Positions 1 to 4,957 of a stretch of DNA of 5,011 nucleotides are shown piece by piece. The stretch comes from Methylorubrum extorquens (GTDB taxonomy: Bacteria; Pseudomonadota; Alphaproteobacteria; Rhizobiales; Beijerinckiaceae). The first letter of the stretch is position 1; the number at the start of each line of letters is the position of its first letter. The notes under the pieces were generated by a model. It ran no database searches, had not been told where the DNA came from, and saw only the letters and a list, made by a program, of their open reading frames with translations. The position numbers and the translations under genes were made by a program. The stretch lies in NCBI GenBank assembly GCA_019695455.1, contig JAEUAC010000030.1, positions 1 to 5,011 on the forward strand. Direction: 5' to 3'.

Positions 1-73
1 TCGAGCGGCGCGATGGCGGGGAGAATCGTCACGTCGCGGCCATCCGGGCGGCCTTCCGGGCTTGCCGTCCGCG

Positions 74-96
74 GCGCCGCCGGGACCGGGCGGCGC
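74..96 (-). terminator. Possible hairpin terminator after hbd (weak)
   Basis: A perfect 8-bp GC-only inverted repeat (74-81 against 89-96) with a 7-nt loop begins 15 nt after the hbd stop codon on the minus strand, which is where an operon terminator would sit. No T-run follows it, so it does not meet the usual intrinsic-terminator pattern. In DNA this GC-rich such a stem can also arise by chance. The rest of 1-111 shows no convincing gene. Confidence 0.25.
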
Positions 97-111
97 GCGG
101 GAACGCCGCTC

Positions 112-993
112 TCAGCGGGTCGGGACGGGGTGCTCGCCCCGGTAGTCGTAGAAGCCGCGCTTGGCCTTGCGGCCGAGCCAGCCGGCCTCGACGTACTTCA
201 CGAGGAGCGGGCAGGGCCGGTACTTCGAATCGGCCAGGCCCTCGTGCAGCACCTGCATGATGGACAGGCAGGTATCGAGCCCGATGAAGTCGGCCAGCGC
301 GAGCGGCCCCATCGGATGGTTGGCGCCGAGCTTCATGGCGACGTCGATCGAATCGACCGAGCCCACGCCCTCGTAGAGGACGTAGATCGCCTCGTTGATC
401 ATCGGCAGGAGGATGCGGTTGACGATGAAGGCCGGGAAATCCTCGGCGACGGTCGTCGTCTTGCCGAGCTTGTTGATGAAGGCCTTCGCCGATTCGAAGG
501 TCGGGTCCTCGGTCGCGATGCCCCGGATCAGCTCGACGAGCTGCATCACGGGCACGGGGTTCATGAAGTGGATGCCGATGAAGCGCTCGGGCCTGTCGGT
601 CGAGGCCGCGAGCCGCGTGATCGAGATCGAGGAGGTATTGGTCGCGACCATCGCGTCCGGGCGCAGCACCGGACAGAGCTTCTGCAGGATCTGGCGCTTG
701 ATCGCCTCGTCCTCCGTCGCGGCCTCGATCACGAGGTCGCACTCGGACAGCCCCTCGTAGGTCGACGCGGCCGCGATGCGGCCGACGGCGGCCTTGCGCA
801 CGCCGTCCTCGATGGCGCCCTTCGCGACCTGGCGCGCGAGGTTGCCGTTGATCGTCGCCAGCCCCTTGTTGATCCGGTCGTCCGAGAGGTCGTTCAGGCG
901 GACGTCGAGGCCGGCGAGCGCGCAGACATGCGCGATGCCGGAGCCCATCTGACCGGCACCGATGATGCCGATCGTCTTGATCTCAGGGACCAT
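112..993 (-). CDS. hbd: 3-hydroxybutyryl-CoA dehydrogenase (3-hydroxyacyl-CoA dehydrogenase family)
   Basis: This is a cytoplasmic NAD(P)-dependent enzyme that interconverts 3-hydroxybutyryl-CoA and acetoacetyl-CoA. The 293-residue product has the usual bacterial length. An N-terminal Rossmann fold shows GAGQMG at 12-17 and an acidic Asp35 after the second strand, which suggests NAD(H) preference. The catalytic set of the family is complete: Ser121 (NTSS), His142 (GIHFMNP), Glu154 (QLVELI) and Asn192 (NRILLPMINEA). The C-terminal helical domain carries the HPMGPL and GRKAKRGFYDY motifs (226-284). An in-frame ATG exists at 1050, but I chose 993: the fold begins at once there, GGAGG lies 3 nt upstream, and the longer form would overlap etfA and add a basic, non-homologous tail. 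The gene lies 28 bp after etfA and is last in the etfB-etfA-hbd operon. A role in poly-3-hydroxybutyrate, ethylmalonyl-CoA or butyrate-type metabolism is inferred; the sequence does not settle which. Confidence 0.94.
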   Translation of the reverse strand: MVPEIKTIGIIGAGQMGSGIAHVCALAGLDVRLNDLSDDRINKGLATINGNLARQVAKGAIEDGVRKAAVGRIAAASTYEGLSECDLVIEAATEDEAIKRQILQKLCPVLRPDAMVATNTSSISITRLAASTDRPERFIGIHFMNPVPVMQLVELIRGIATEDPTFESAKAFINKLGKTTTVAEDFPAFIVNRILLPMINEAIYVLYEGVGSVDSIDVAMKLGANHPMGPLALADFIGLDTCLSIMQVLHEGLADSKYRPCPLLVKYVEAGWLGRKAKRGFYDYRGEHPVPTR

Positions 994-1021
994 GGACCTC
1001 CGTCCGGCGTACCGGCGATGC

Positions 1022-1966
1022 TTAGCGTTGCGCCTTGCCGAGCTCGGCATCGAGCTCCGGCAGGATCTTGAACAGGTCGCCGACGAGGCCGTAATCGGCC
1101 ACCTGGAAGATGGGGGCCTCCTCGTCCTTGTTGATGGCGACGATGACCTTCGAATCCTTCATGCCGGCGAGGTGCTGGATGGCGCCCGAGATGCCGACGG
1201 CGATGTAGAGATCCGGCGCGACCACCTTGCCGGTCTGGCCGACCTGCCAGTCGTTCGGCGCGTAGCCCGCGTCCACCGCGGCGCGCGAGGCGCCCATGGC
1301 GGCGCCGAGCTTGTCGGCGATCGGCTCGATGTAGGTCTTGAAGTTCTCGGTCGACTGCATCGACCGGCCGCCCGAGATGATGATCTTCGCGGCCGTGAGC
1401 TCGGGCCGCTCGCTCTTGGCGATCGCCTCGCCCTTGAAGGTCGAGAGGCCCGGGTCCTCGGCGGCACCGACCGTCTCGACCGTGGCCGAGCCGCCGTCGC
1501 CCGCCGCCTTGAAGGCGGCCGTGCGGACCGTGATGACCTTCTTGGAATCGGTCGCCTGGACGGTCTGGATGGCGTTGCCGGCATAGATCGGCCGCTCGAA
1601 CGTGTCGGGCGCGAGGACCTTGGTGATGTCCGACACCTGCATGACGTCGAGCAGCGCGGCGACGCGGGGCAGGACGTTCTTGCCCGTCGTCGTGGCGGCG
1701 GCCACGATGTGGTCGTAGGGGCCCGCCAGCGAGACGATGAGGGCCGCGTAGCTCTCGGCCAGCGCGTGGTCGTAGGCCGCGTCGTCGGCGAGGAGCACCT
1801 TCTCGACGCCCTCGAGCGTCGCCGCCGCGTCGGCCGCGGCGCGGCTGCCGGCTCCCGTCACGAGGACGTGGACGGGGCCGCCCATTCCCTTGGCGGCCGT
1901 GAGGGCCTTCCGGGTCGAATCGGAGATCGTCTGCTTGTCGTGATCGGCGACGAGAAGCGTTGCCAT
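1022..1966 (-). CDS. etfA: Electron transfer flavoprotein subunit alpha (FixB/EtfA family)
   Basis: This is the large subunit of the soluble ETF heterodimer. It holds the redox-active FAD and carries electrons from acyl-CoA and related dehydrogenases to ETF:ubiquinone oxidoreductase. The 314-residue length is standard. The N-terminal ETF domain spans about 1-185. The C-terminal FAD domain shows SGGRSM (198-203), GASRAAVDAGY (225-235), GQTGKVVAPDLY (243-254), the family signature AVGISGAIQH (256-265) and the AINKDEEAPIF stretch (277-287). Arg228, Thr245, Ser260 and His265 fall at the FAD-contacting positions of the family. The start is supported by GGAGG 8 nt upstream (1974-1978) and by the compact N-terminal strand MATLLVADHD. 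The gene lies 25 bp after etfB and 28 bp before hbd, so the three are very probably one transcript. No acyl-CoA dehydrogenase or ETF-QO gene lies in the window. The sequence looks like a housekeeping ETF; the extra motifs of nitrogen-fixation FixB or bifurcating ETFs were not tested. Confidence 0.97.
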   Translation of the reverse strand: MATLLVADHDKQTISDSTRKALTAAKGMGGPVHVLVTGAGSRAAADAAATLEGVEKVLLADDAAYDHALAESYAALIVSLAGPYDHIVAAATTTGKNVLPRVAALLDVMQVSDITKVLAPDTFERPIYAGNAIQTVQATDSKKVITVRTAAFKAAGDGGSATVETVGAAEDPGLSTFKGEAIAKSERPELTAAKIIISGGRSMQSTENFKTYIEPIADKLGAAMGASRAAVDAGYAPNDWQVGQTGKVVAPDLYIAVGISGAIQHLAGMKDSKVIVAINKDEEAPIFQVADYGLVGDLFKILPELDAELGKAQR

Positions 1967-1991
1967 GTGAATACCTCCCGGGGAGCCCGCG

Positions 1992-2741
1992 TCAGATGAC
2001 GGCGGCTTCGTTCTTCAGCTTCTCGACCAGTTCGGCCACGGAGCCGACCTTGGCGCCGGCCTTGCGGCCGCCCGGCTCGTCGGTCTTCACGACCTTGAGG
2101 CGGGGCGCCACGTCCACGCCGAGCGTCGCGGCGTCGGTCTCGGCGATGGGCTTCTTCTTCGCCTTCATGATGTTCGGCAGCGAGGCGTAGCGCGGCTCGT
2201 TGAGGCGCAGGTCCGTCGTCACGATGGCGGGCATCTTCAGCGTCAGCGTCTGCAGGCCGCCGTCGACCTCGCGGGTCACGTCGACCGAGCCGTCGGCCAG
2301 CTCGACCTTGGAGGCGAAGGTGCCCTGCGGCCAGCCGAGGAGGGCCGCGAGCATCTGGCCGGTCTGGTTCGAATCGTCGTCGATCGCCTGCTTGCCGAGG
2401 ATCACGAGACCGGGCTCCTCCTGGGCGACGATGGCCTTCAGGATCTTGGCGACCGCCAGCGGCTCGACGATGCCGTCGACCTTCACGAGGATGCCGCGGT
2501 CGGCGCCCATGGCCAGCGCCGTGCGGATGGTTTCCGTCGCCTGCTGCGGGCCGATCGAGACCGCGACGATCTCGGTGACCTTGCCGGCTTCCTTCAGGCG
2601 GATCGCCTCCTCGACGGCGATCTCGTCGAAGGGGTTCATGGACATCTTCACGTTGGCGAGCTCGACGCCCGACCCGTCCGGCTTCACCCGGATCTTCACG
2701 TTGTAGTCGATCACCCGCTTGACGGGCACCAGAACCTTCAT
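1992..2741 (-). CDS. etfB: Electron transfer flavoprotein subunit beta
   Basis: This is the small, AMP-binding subunit of ETF, which docks partner dehydrogenases and pairs with EtfA from the next gene. The 249-residue length is typical. The nucleotide-binding region appears as LGKQAIDDDSNQTGQ (115-129). The family signature runs from VTREVDGG (155-162) through DLRLNEPRYASLPNIMKAKKK (177-197). Within it Leu188 corresponds to the anchor leucine of the recognition loop known from human ETF, and Lys193 and Lys196 correspond to the lysines methylated by ETF-beta methyltransferases; whether this organism modifies them is unknown. The start at MKVLVPVKRV fits the family exactly. Its ribosome site is weak (AGGGA, 10 nt upstream), and an 8-bp palindrome GACGCGTC (2746-2753) lies between it and the ATG. 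The gene leads the etfB-etfA-hbd operon. The acidic AIDDD loop and overall sequence resemble group I housekeeping ETFs of respiratory bacteria. Confidence 0.97.
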   Translation of the reverse strand: MKVLVPVKRVIDYNVKIRVKPDGSGVELANVKMSMNPFDEIAVEEAIRLKEAGKVTEIVAVSIGPQQATETIRTALAMGADRGILVKVDGIVEPLAVAKILKAIVAQEEPGLVILGKQAIDDDSNQTGQMLAALLGWPQGTFASKVELADGSVDVTREVDGGLQTLTLKMPAIVTTDLRLNEPRYASLPNIMKAKKKPIAETDAATLGVDVAPRLKVVKTDEPGGRKAGAKVGSVAELVEKLKNEAAVI

Positions 2742-2773
2742 CGGAGACGCGTCCCTGTTCGCGACGGGATGGA

Positions 2774-2805
2774 GCCGGCCGCGCCGGCCTGCGGAGCGGC
2801 GCAGG
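2774..2805 (-). other. Two abutting hairpins in the etfB leader
   Basis: Two short inverted repeats lie side by side in the untranslated DNA ahead of etfB: CCTGCG/CGCAGG (2788-2793 and 2800-2805, 6-nt loop) and GCCGGC/GCCGGC (2774-2779 and 2783-2788, 3-nt loop). They share base 2788, so they compete slightly with each other. They would fall in the 5' leader of the etfB transcript if the promoter at 2841-2869 is real. High GC content makes such stems frequent, so function is only a possibility. Confidence 0.25.
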
Positions 2806-2840
2806 TGAGGCGGACGACCCTCGTTTTTCGAGAGCGGCGG

Positions 2841-2869
2841 ACCGTAAGGGCGGCCCGCCCGTTTGGCAA
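2841..2869 (-). promoter_or_regulatory. Candidate sigma70-type promoter for etfB-etfA-hbd
   Basis: On the minus strand TTGCCA (2864-2869; 5 of 6 to the -35 consensus) is separated by exactly 17 nt from TACGGT (2841-2846; 3 of 6 to the -10 consensus). It lies in the 139-bp gap upstream of etfB and would give a leader of roughly 90 nt. The spacer holds the inverted repeat GGGCG-3nt-CGCCC (2848-2860), which could be a regulator site. It could instead be a short terminator stem for the adenosyltransferase gene that ends at 2881, although no T-run follows. The call rests on consensus matching only. Confidence 0.35.
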
Positions 2870-2880
2870 CGCGGCGCCGA

Positions 2881-3456
2881 TCACCTGTTCGCGCCCGGGA
2901 TCCACAGGACGTCGTCCCGCCCGTCCCCGTTGAGGTGGCGCGACAGGACGAAGAGGTGGTCCGACAGGCGGTTCAGGTACTTGATGGCGGCCGGCGTGAC
3001 CATCTCGCCCGGCTTGTCGGCGAGCGCGACGACGAGGCGCTCCGCCCGGCGGCAGACCGTGCGCGAGAGGTGCAGATGCGCCGCCGCGGCCGAGCCGCCG
3101 GGCAGCACGAAGGACCGGAGCGGTCCGATCCGCTCGTTCATCCCGTCGATCTCGCGCTCCAGCCGCTCGACCTGACTGTCCAGGATGCGCAGGTCCTCGC
3201 CGCCATGCGTGCCGCTTTCCGGCGTCGCGAGGTCGGCGCCGAGGTCGAAGAGGTCGTTCTGGATCCGGCCGAGCATCGCGTCCGAATCCGGCGAACCGCC
3301 CGTGTGCAGCCGGGCGAGCCCGATCGTGGCGTTGGTCTCGTCGACCGTGCCGTAGGCGTCGATGCGCAGGTCGTATTTCGGCCGGCGGTCGCCGGAGGCG
3401 AGACCTGTCCGGCCACCGTCGCCGGTGCGCGTGTAGATGCGGGTGAGCGCGACCAT
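2881..3456 (-). CDS. ATP:cob(I)alamin adenosyltransferase, PduO/MMAB type
   Basis: This cytoplasmic enzyme transfers the adenosyl group of ATP to cob(I)alamin to make adenosylcobalamin, the cofactor of B12-dependent mutases such as methylmalonyl-CoA and ethylmalonyl-CoA mutase. The 191-residue product is a single-domain PduO-type protein, expected to be a trimer of helical bundles. All family motifs are in order: TRTGDGGRTGL (9-19, ATP site), DAYGTVDETNA (33-43), FDLGADLATP (70-79), FVLPGG (116-121), RTVCRRAER (132-140) and NRLSDHLF (162-169). It is not the unrelated CobA/CobO type. The start is fixed by GGAGG 4 nt upstream and by the family N-terminus; the frame stays open far upstream, across the antisense of tpiA, but that is a GC artefact. 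The ribosome site lies in a hairpin (3461-3476). No B12 riboswitch is recognisable upstream. The gene is divergent from tpiA and in the same direction as the etfB operon 139 bp downstream. Methylobacterium names a gene of this family meaD, but I cannot confirm orthology. Confidence 0.95.
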   Translation of the reverse strand: MVALTRIYTRTGDGGRTGLASGDRRPKYDLRIDAYGTVDETNATIGLARLHTGGSPDSDAMLGRIQNDLFDLGADLATPESGTHGGEDLRILDSQVERLEREIDGMNERIGPLRSFVLPGGSAAAAHLHLSRTVCRRAERLVVALADKPGEMVTPAAIKYLNRLSDHLFVLSRHLNGDGRDDVLWIPGANR

Positions 3457-3460
3457 CGAA

Positions 3461-3476
3461 CCTCCGAGAGCGGAGG
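3461..3476 (-). promoter_or_regulatory. Hairpin enclosing the adenosyltransferase ribosome site
   Basis: A perfect 6-bp inverted repeat with a 4-nt loop, CCTCCG-CTCT-CGGAGG when read on the minus strand, ends 4 nt before the adenosyltransferase ATG. Its downstream arm contains the GGAGG Shine-Dalgarno and its upstream arm is the exact anti-Shine-Dalgarno. In the mRNA the ribosome site could therefore fold shut, which suggests translational control or a short thermosensor-like element. The structure is seen in the sequence; the function is inferred. Confidence 0.5.
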
Positions 3477-3495
3477 GCCTGCACCCCGGACCGGC

Positions 3496-3517
3496 GCGCG
3501 TCAAGCATGGCACGCGC
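3496..3517. promoter_or_regulatory. Interrupted palindrome in the divergent intergenic region
   Basis: GCGCGT (3496-3501) and its reverse complement ACGCGC (3512-3517) flank a 10-nt spacer near the middle of the 120-bp gap between the adenosyltransferase gene and tpiA. A minus-strand TTGACG (3499-3504), a good -35 match, overlaps the left arm, but no good -10 follows at the right distance. The layout would suit a dimeric repressor or activator serving one or both genes. This is inference from symmetry and position only. Confidence 0.3.
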
Positions 3518-3523
3518 CGCCGA

Positions 3524-3552
3524 TTGGCGCTCCCGTGCGCCTCTGTTACGCA
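3524..3552 (+). promoter_or_regulatory. Weak candidate promoter for tpiA
   Basis: TTGGCG (3524-3529; 4 of 6 to the -35 consensus) is followed after 17 nt by TACGCA (3547-3552; only the leading TA of the -10 consensus matches). It would place the transcription start about 20 nt before the tpiA ATG, with room for just the ribosome site. A promoter must lie in this gap because the upstream gene is divergent, but this exact assignment is uncertain. Confidence 0.25.
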
Positions 3553-3576
3553 CCCGGCCGAACGAAGGAGTGGTGG

Positions 3577-4332
3577 ATGTCGGCTGGATCGCCTCGGCCC
3601 CTGGTGGCCGGGAACTGGAAGATGAACGGGCTCGCGGCGACCCTCGCCCTCCTCGAGGAGCTGCGCGCCGGGCGCTCCGACGACGCGGCCGACCTCCTGG
3701 TGTGCCCGCCCGCGACGCTCGTCGCGGCCGCCGCCGCGGCGCTCGGCGGCTCCGGGATCGCCGTCGGCGGACAGGATTCGCACCCCGCCGAGAAGGGCGC
3801 CCACACGGGCGACATCGCGCCCGAGATGCTGGCCGACGCCGGCGCCCGCTACGTGATCCTCGGCCATTCGGAGCGCCGGACGGACCATGGCGAGGACGAC
3901 GCGCTGGTGCGCGCCAAGGCCGAGGGCGCGCGCCGGGCCGGCCTCGTGGCCATCGTCTGCGTCGGCGAGACGCGGGCGGAGCGCGAGAGCGGGATCGCTC
4001 TCGACATCGTGCGCGGCCAGGTCCGCGGGTCGGTGCCCGAGGGCGCGACGGCCTCCGATCTCGTGATCGCCTACGAGCCCGTCTGGGCGATCGGGACGGG
4101 GCTCGTGCCGACCGTCGCAGACGTCGCCGCCATGCACGCCATGATCCGGGCCGAACTGCGGACCCTCGTCGCGGACGGCGCCGGCGTCCGCATCCTCTAC
4201 GGCGGCTCCGTCAAGCCCTCCAACGCCGCCGAGCTCATGGCCGTGCCGGACGTGGACGGCGCCCTCGTCGGCGGCGCGAGCCTCGTCGCGGCGGACTTCC
4301 TGGCGATCGCGAAAGCCTGCCCGGCCCGGTGA
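3577..4332 (+). CDS. tpiA: Triose-phosphate isomerase
   Basis: This is the glycolytic and gluconeogenic enzyme that interconverts dihydroxyacetone phosphate and glyceraldehyde 3-phosphate; it is a cytoplasmic TIM-barrel dimer. The 251-residue length is normal. The active site is complete: Asn13 and Lys15 in AGNWKMNG (11-18), the electrophile His97 in LGHSERR (95-101), and the catalytic base Glu167 in AYEPVWAIGTG (165-175). The phosphate-binding elements are YGGSVKPSNA (208-217) and the DGALVGGASL turn (227-236). After IGTG the flexible loop reads LVPT rather than the classical KTAT-type sequence; I believe LxPT-type variants are common in alphaproteobacteria. The ATG was chosen because AAGGAG (3565-3570) lies 6 nt upstream and the family N-terminus follows directly. 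The gene is divergent from the adenosyltransferase gene. Downstream, the same reading frame stays open beyond the TGA into the DUF4258 gene 33 nt away, so those small genes are probably co-transcribed. Confidence 0.98.
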   Translation: MSAGSPRPLVAGNWKMNGLAATLALLEELRAGRSDDAADLLVCPPATLVAAAAAALGGSGIAVGGQDSHPAEKGAHTGDIAPEMLADAGARYVILGHSERRTDHGEDDALVRAKAEGARRAGLVAIVCVGETRAERESGIALDIVRGQVRGSVPEGATASDLVIAYEPVWAIGTGLVPTVADVAAMHAMIRAELRTLVADGAGVRILYGGSVKPSNAAELMAVPDVDGALVGGASLVAADFLAIAKACPAR

Positions 4333-4354
4333 GGCGGTGTCGTCCGGGCCTGGC

Positions 4355-4360
4355 GAGGGT
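4355..4360 (+). promoter_or_regulatory. Ribosome site supporting a CTG start
   Basis: GAGGGT sits 5 nt before the CTG at 4366; counted from its GAGG core the spacing is 7 nt, which is close to ideal. No comparable purine-rich site sits at normal distance before the next in-frame ATG (4396), where the preceding bases encode conserved residues of the family. This site is the main nucleotide-level evidence for translation from CTG. Confidence 0.45.
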
Positions 4361-4365
4361 CGACC

Positions 4366-4623
4366 CTGATCCTCGTCTACACGCGGCATGCCGAGATGCA
4401 GCTGGCGGAGCGCGAGCTGGATCGAGCCTGGGTCGAGCGCGTCGTGCGGGCGCCCTCGGCTTGGGAGCCCGACCCGGGCGATCCGGACCTGATCCGCCTC
4501 TTCGGGCGAGTTCCCGAGCGCGGAGACCGGATGCTGCGCGTCGTGCTATGCATGGAGGCCGGCACGCGATGTCGGATCATCACGGTTCACCTGGACCGGA
4601 ACGCGGGACGGAGGCAGCGATGA
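4366..4623 (+). CDS. Small DUF4258-family protein, apparent CTG start
   Basis: This small soluble protein of 85 residues resembles the DUF4258 family; its biochemical role is unknown. Family-like features are the N-terminal strand ILVYTRHAE (2-10, with the conserved RHA), a helix ending WVERVVRAP (22-30), the EPDPGDPDLIRLF segment (34-46), the strand MLRVVLC and the closing strand IITVHLDR. The first ATG in frame (4396) would remove the strand and the RHA motif. The homology-like sequence instead begins exactly at CTG 4366, one base from ATG, with GAGGGT just upstream. Either CTG is a genuine rare start, or a former ATG has mutated and the gene is weakened. The gene lies 33 nt after tpiA in the same frame, and its stop overlaps the start of the DUF2283 gene (ATGA). 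Such pairs recall toxin-antitoxin or other two-protein modules; that reading is inference, and no catalytic residue can be assigned. Confidence 0.72.
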   Translation: MILVYTRHAEMQLAERELDRAWVERVVRAPSAWEPDPGDPDLIRLFGRVPERGDRMLRVVLCMEAGTRCRIITVHLDRNAGRRQR

Positions 4624-4874
4624 CGGTGCTGTCGGTGAGTTTCGATCCCGAGGCGAATGCCGGCTATGTCCGCTACGCCGAGGGACGCATCGACGGCTCG
4701 TCCGAGGTCGCGCCCGGCTTGATCGTCGACTGGAGCGCGGAAGACGAGCCACTGGGCCTCGAGATCCTCGACGTCCGCCAGCGTGTCGGGCCGGGCGACG
4801 TCGAGTCCTACCTCAAGGGTCTGGCGGAGGGGTGGCTGAGCGCGCAACGGGCCCAACCGCTCGCGGCCGAGTAG
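4620..4874 (+). CDS. Small DUF2283-family protein
   Basis: This is a small acidic cytoplasmic protein of 84 residues and unknown function. The DUF2283 pattern is clear: VSFDPEANAGYVRYAEG (6-22), then SSEVAPGLIVDWS (27-39) and the strand LGLEILDVRQRV (45-56). This matches the family's repeated beta-strand layout of the type DPEADALYI...GVIVD...GIEIL. A helical tail of about 28 residues (57-84) follows the domain. GGAGG (4610-4614) lies 5 nt before the ATG, a better ribosome site than that of its partner, and the ATG overlaps the upstream stop by the ATGA arrangement, so translation is likely coupled. DUF4258 and DUF2283 genes are often found together; in such a pair this protein could be the antidote or partner subunit, which is not shown. 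It is followed by an 83-bp gap and then secG. Confidence 0.82.
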   Translation: MTVLSVSFDPEANAGYVRYAEGRIDGSSEVAPGLIVDWSAEDEPLGLEILDVRQRVGPGDVESYLKGLAEGWLSAQRAQPLAAE

Positions 4875-4881
4875 CCCCGCC

Positions 4882-4909
4882 TTTCAATCGCCGCGTCCCG
4901 CGTGCTAAA
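4882..4909 (+). promoter_or_regulatory. Candidate promoter for secG
   Basis: TTTCAA (4882-4887) is followed after 16 nt by GCTAAA (4904-4909), within GTGCTAAAG, which resembles alphaproteobacterial -10 regions. It lies just after the DUF2283 stop in the 83-bp gap and would give secG a leader of about 40 nt. This would let secG be expressed independently of tpiA and the small-gene pair. The support is consensus similarity and position only. Confidence 0.33.
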
Positions 4910-4957
4910 GGGCCCGGCTTCCACGCGGCCCGTGCATCGCCGCGCGTCCGGATCCCC

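Noticed and set aside
13..1071. Long plus-strand open frame across the hbd region
   Set aside because: It is the antisense of hbd; the peptide is Arg/Asp/Gly-rich without any motif, typical of shadow frames in high-GC DNA.
962..1999. Long plus-strand open frame opposite etfA
   Set aside because: The low-complexity Arg/Asp/Leu product mirrors etfA codons; there is no domain, and etfA is unmistakable on the other strand.
2832..2844. T5/A5 run near CTCG-CGAG in the gap before etfB as an intrinsic terminator
   Set aside because: The T-run is the loop of a 4-bp stem (about 2818-2832), not a tail after a stem, and no strong hairpin precedes it on either strand.
3457..3576. Cobalamin riboswitch upstream of the adenosyltransferase gene
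   Set aside because: The gap is only 120 bp and no B12-box-like sequence is recognisable in it.
3457..4389. Upstream extension of the adenosyltransferase frame on the minus strand to 4389
   Set aside because: The added residues are antisense of tpiA without family similarity, and the ATG at 3456 has a clear ribosome site and the family N-terminus.
3507..4619. Long plus-strand frame in phase with the DUF2283 gene
   Set aside because: The part before 4620 is an Arg-rich alternative frame of tpiA and the DUF4258 gene; the DUF2283 domain begins right after the ATG at 4620.
4898..4928. 7-bp inverted repeat CCGCGTG/CACGCGG with a 17-nt loop between the DUF2283 gene and secG
   Set aside because: The loop is long, no T-run follows, and it overlaps the candidate secG -10 element; not enough for a terminator call.
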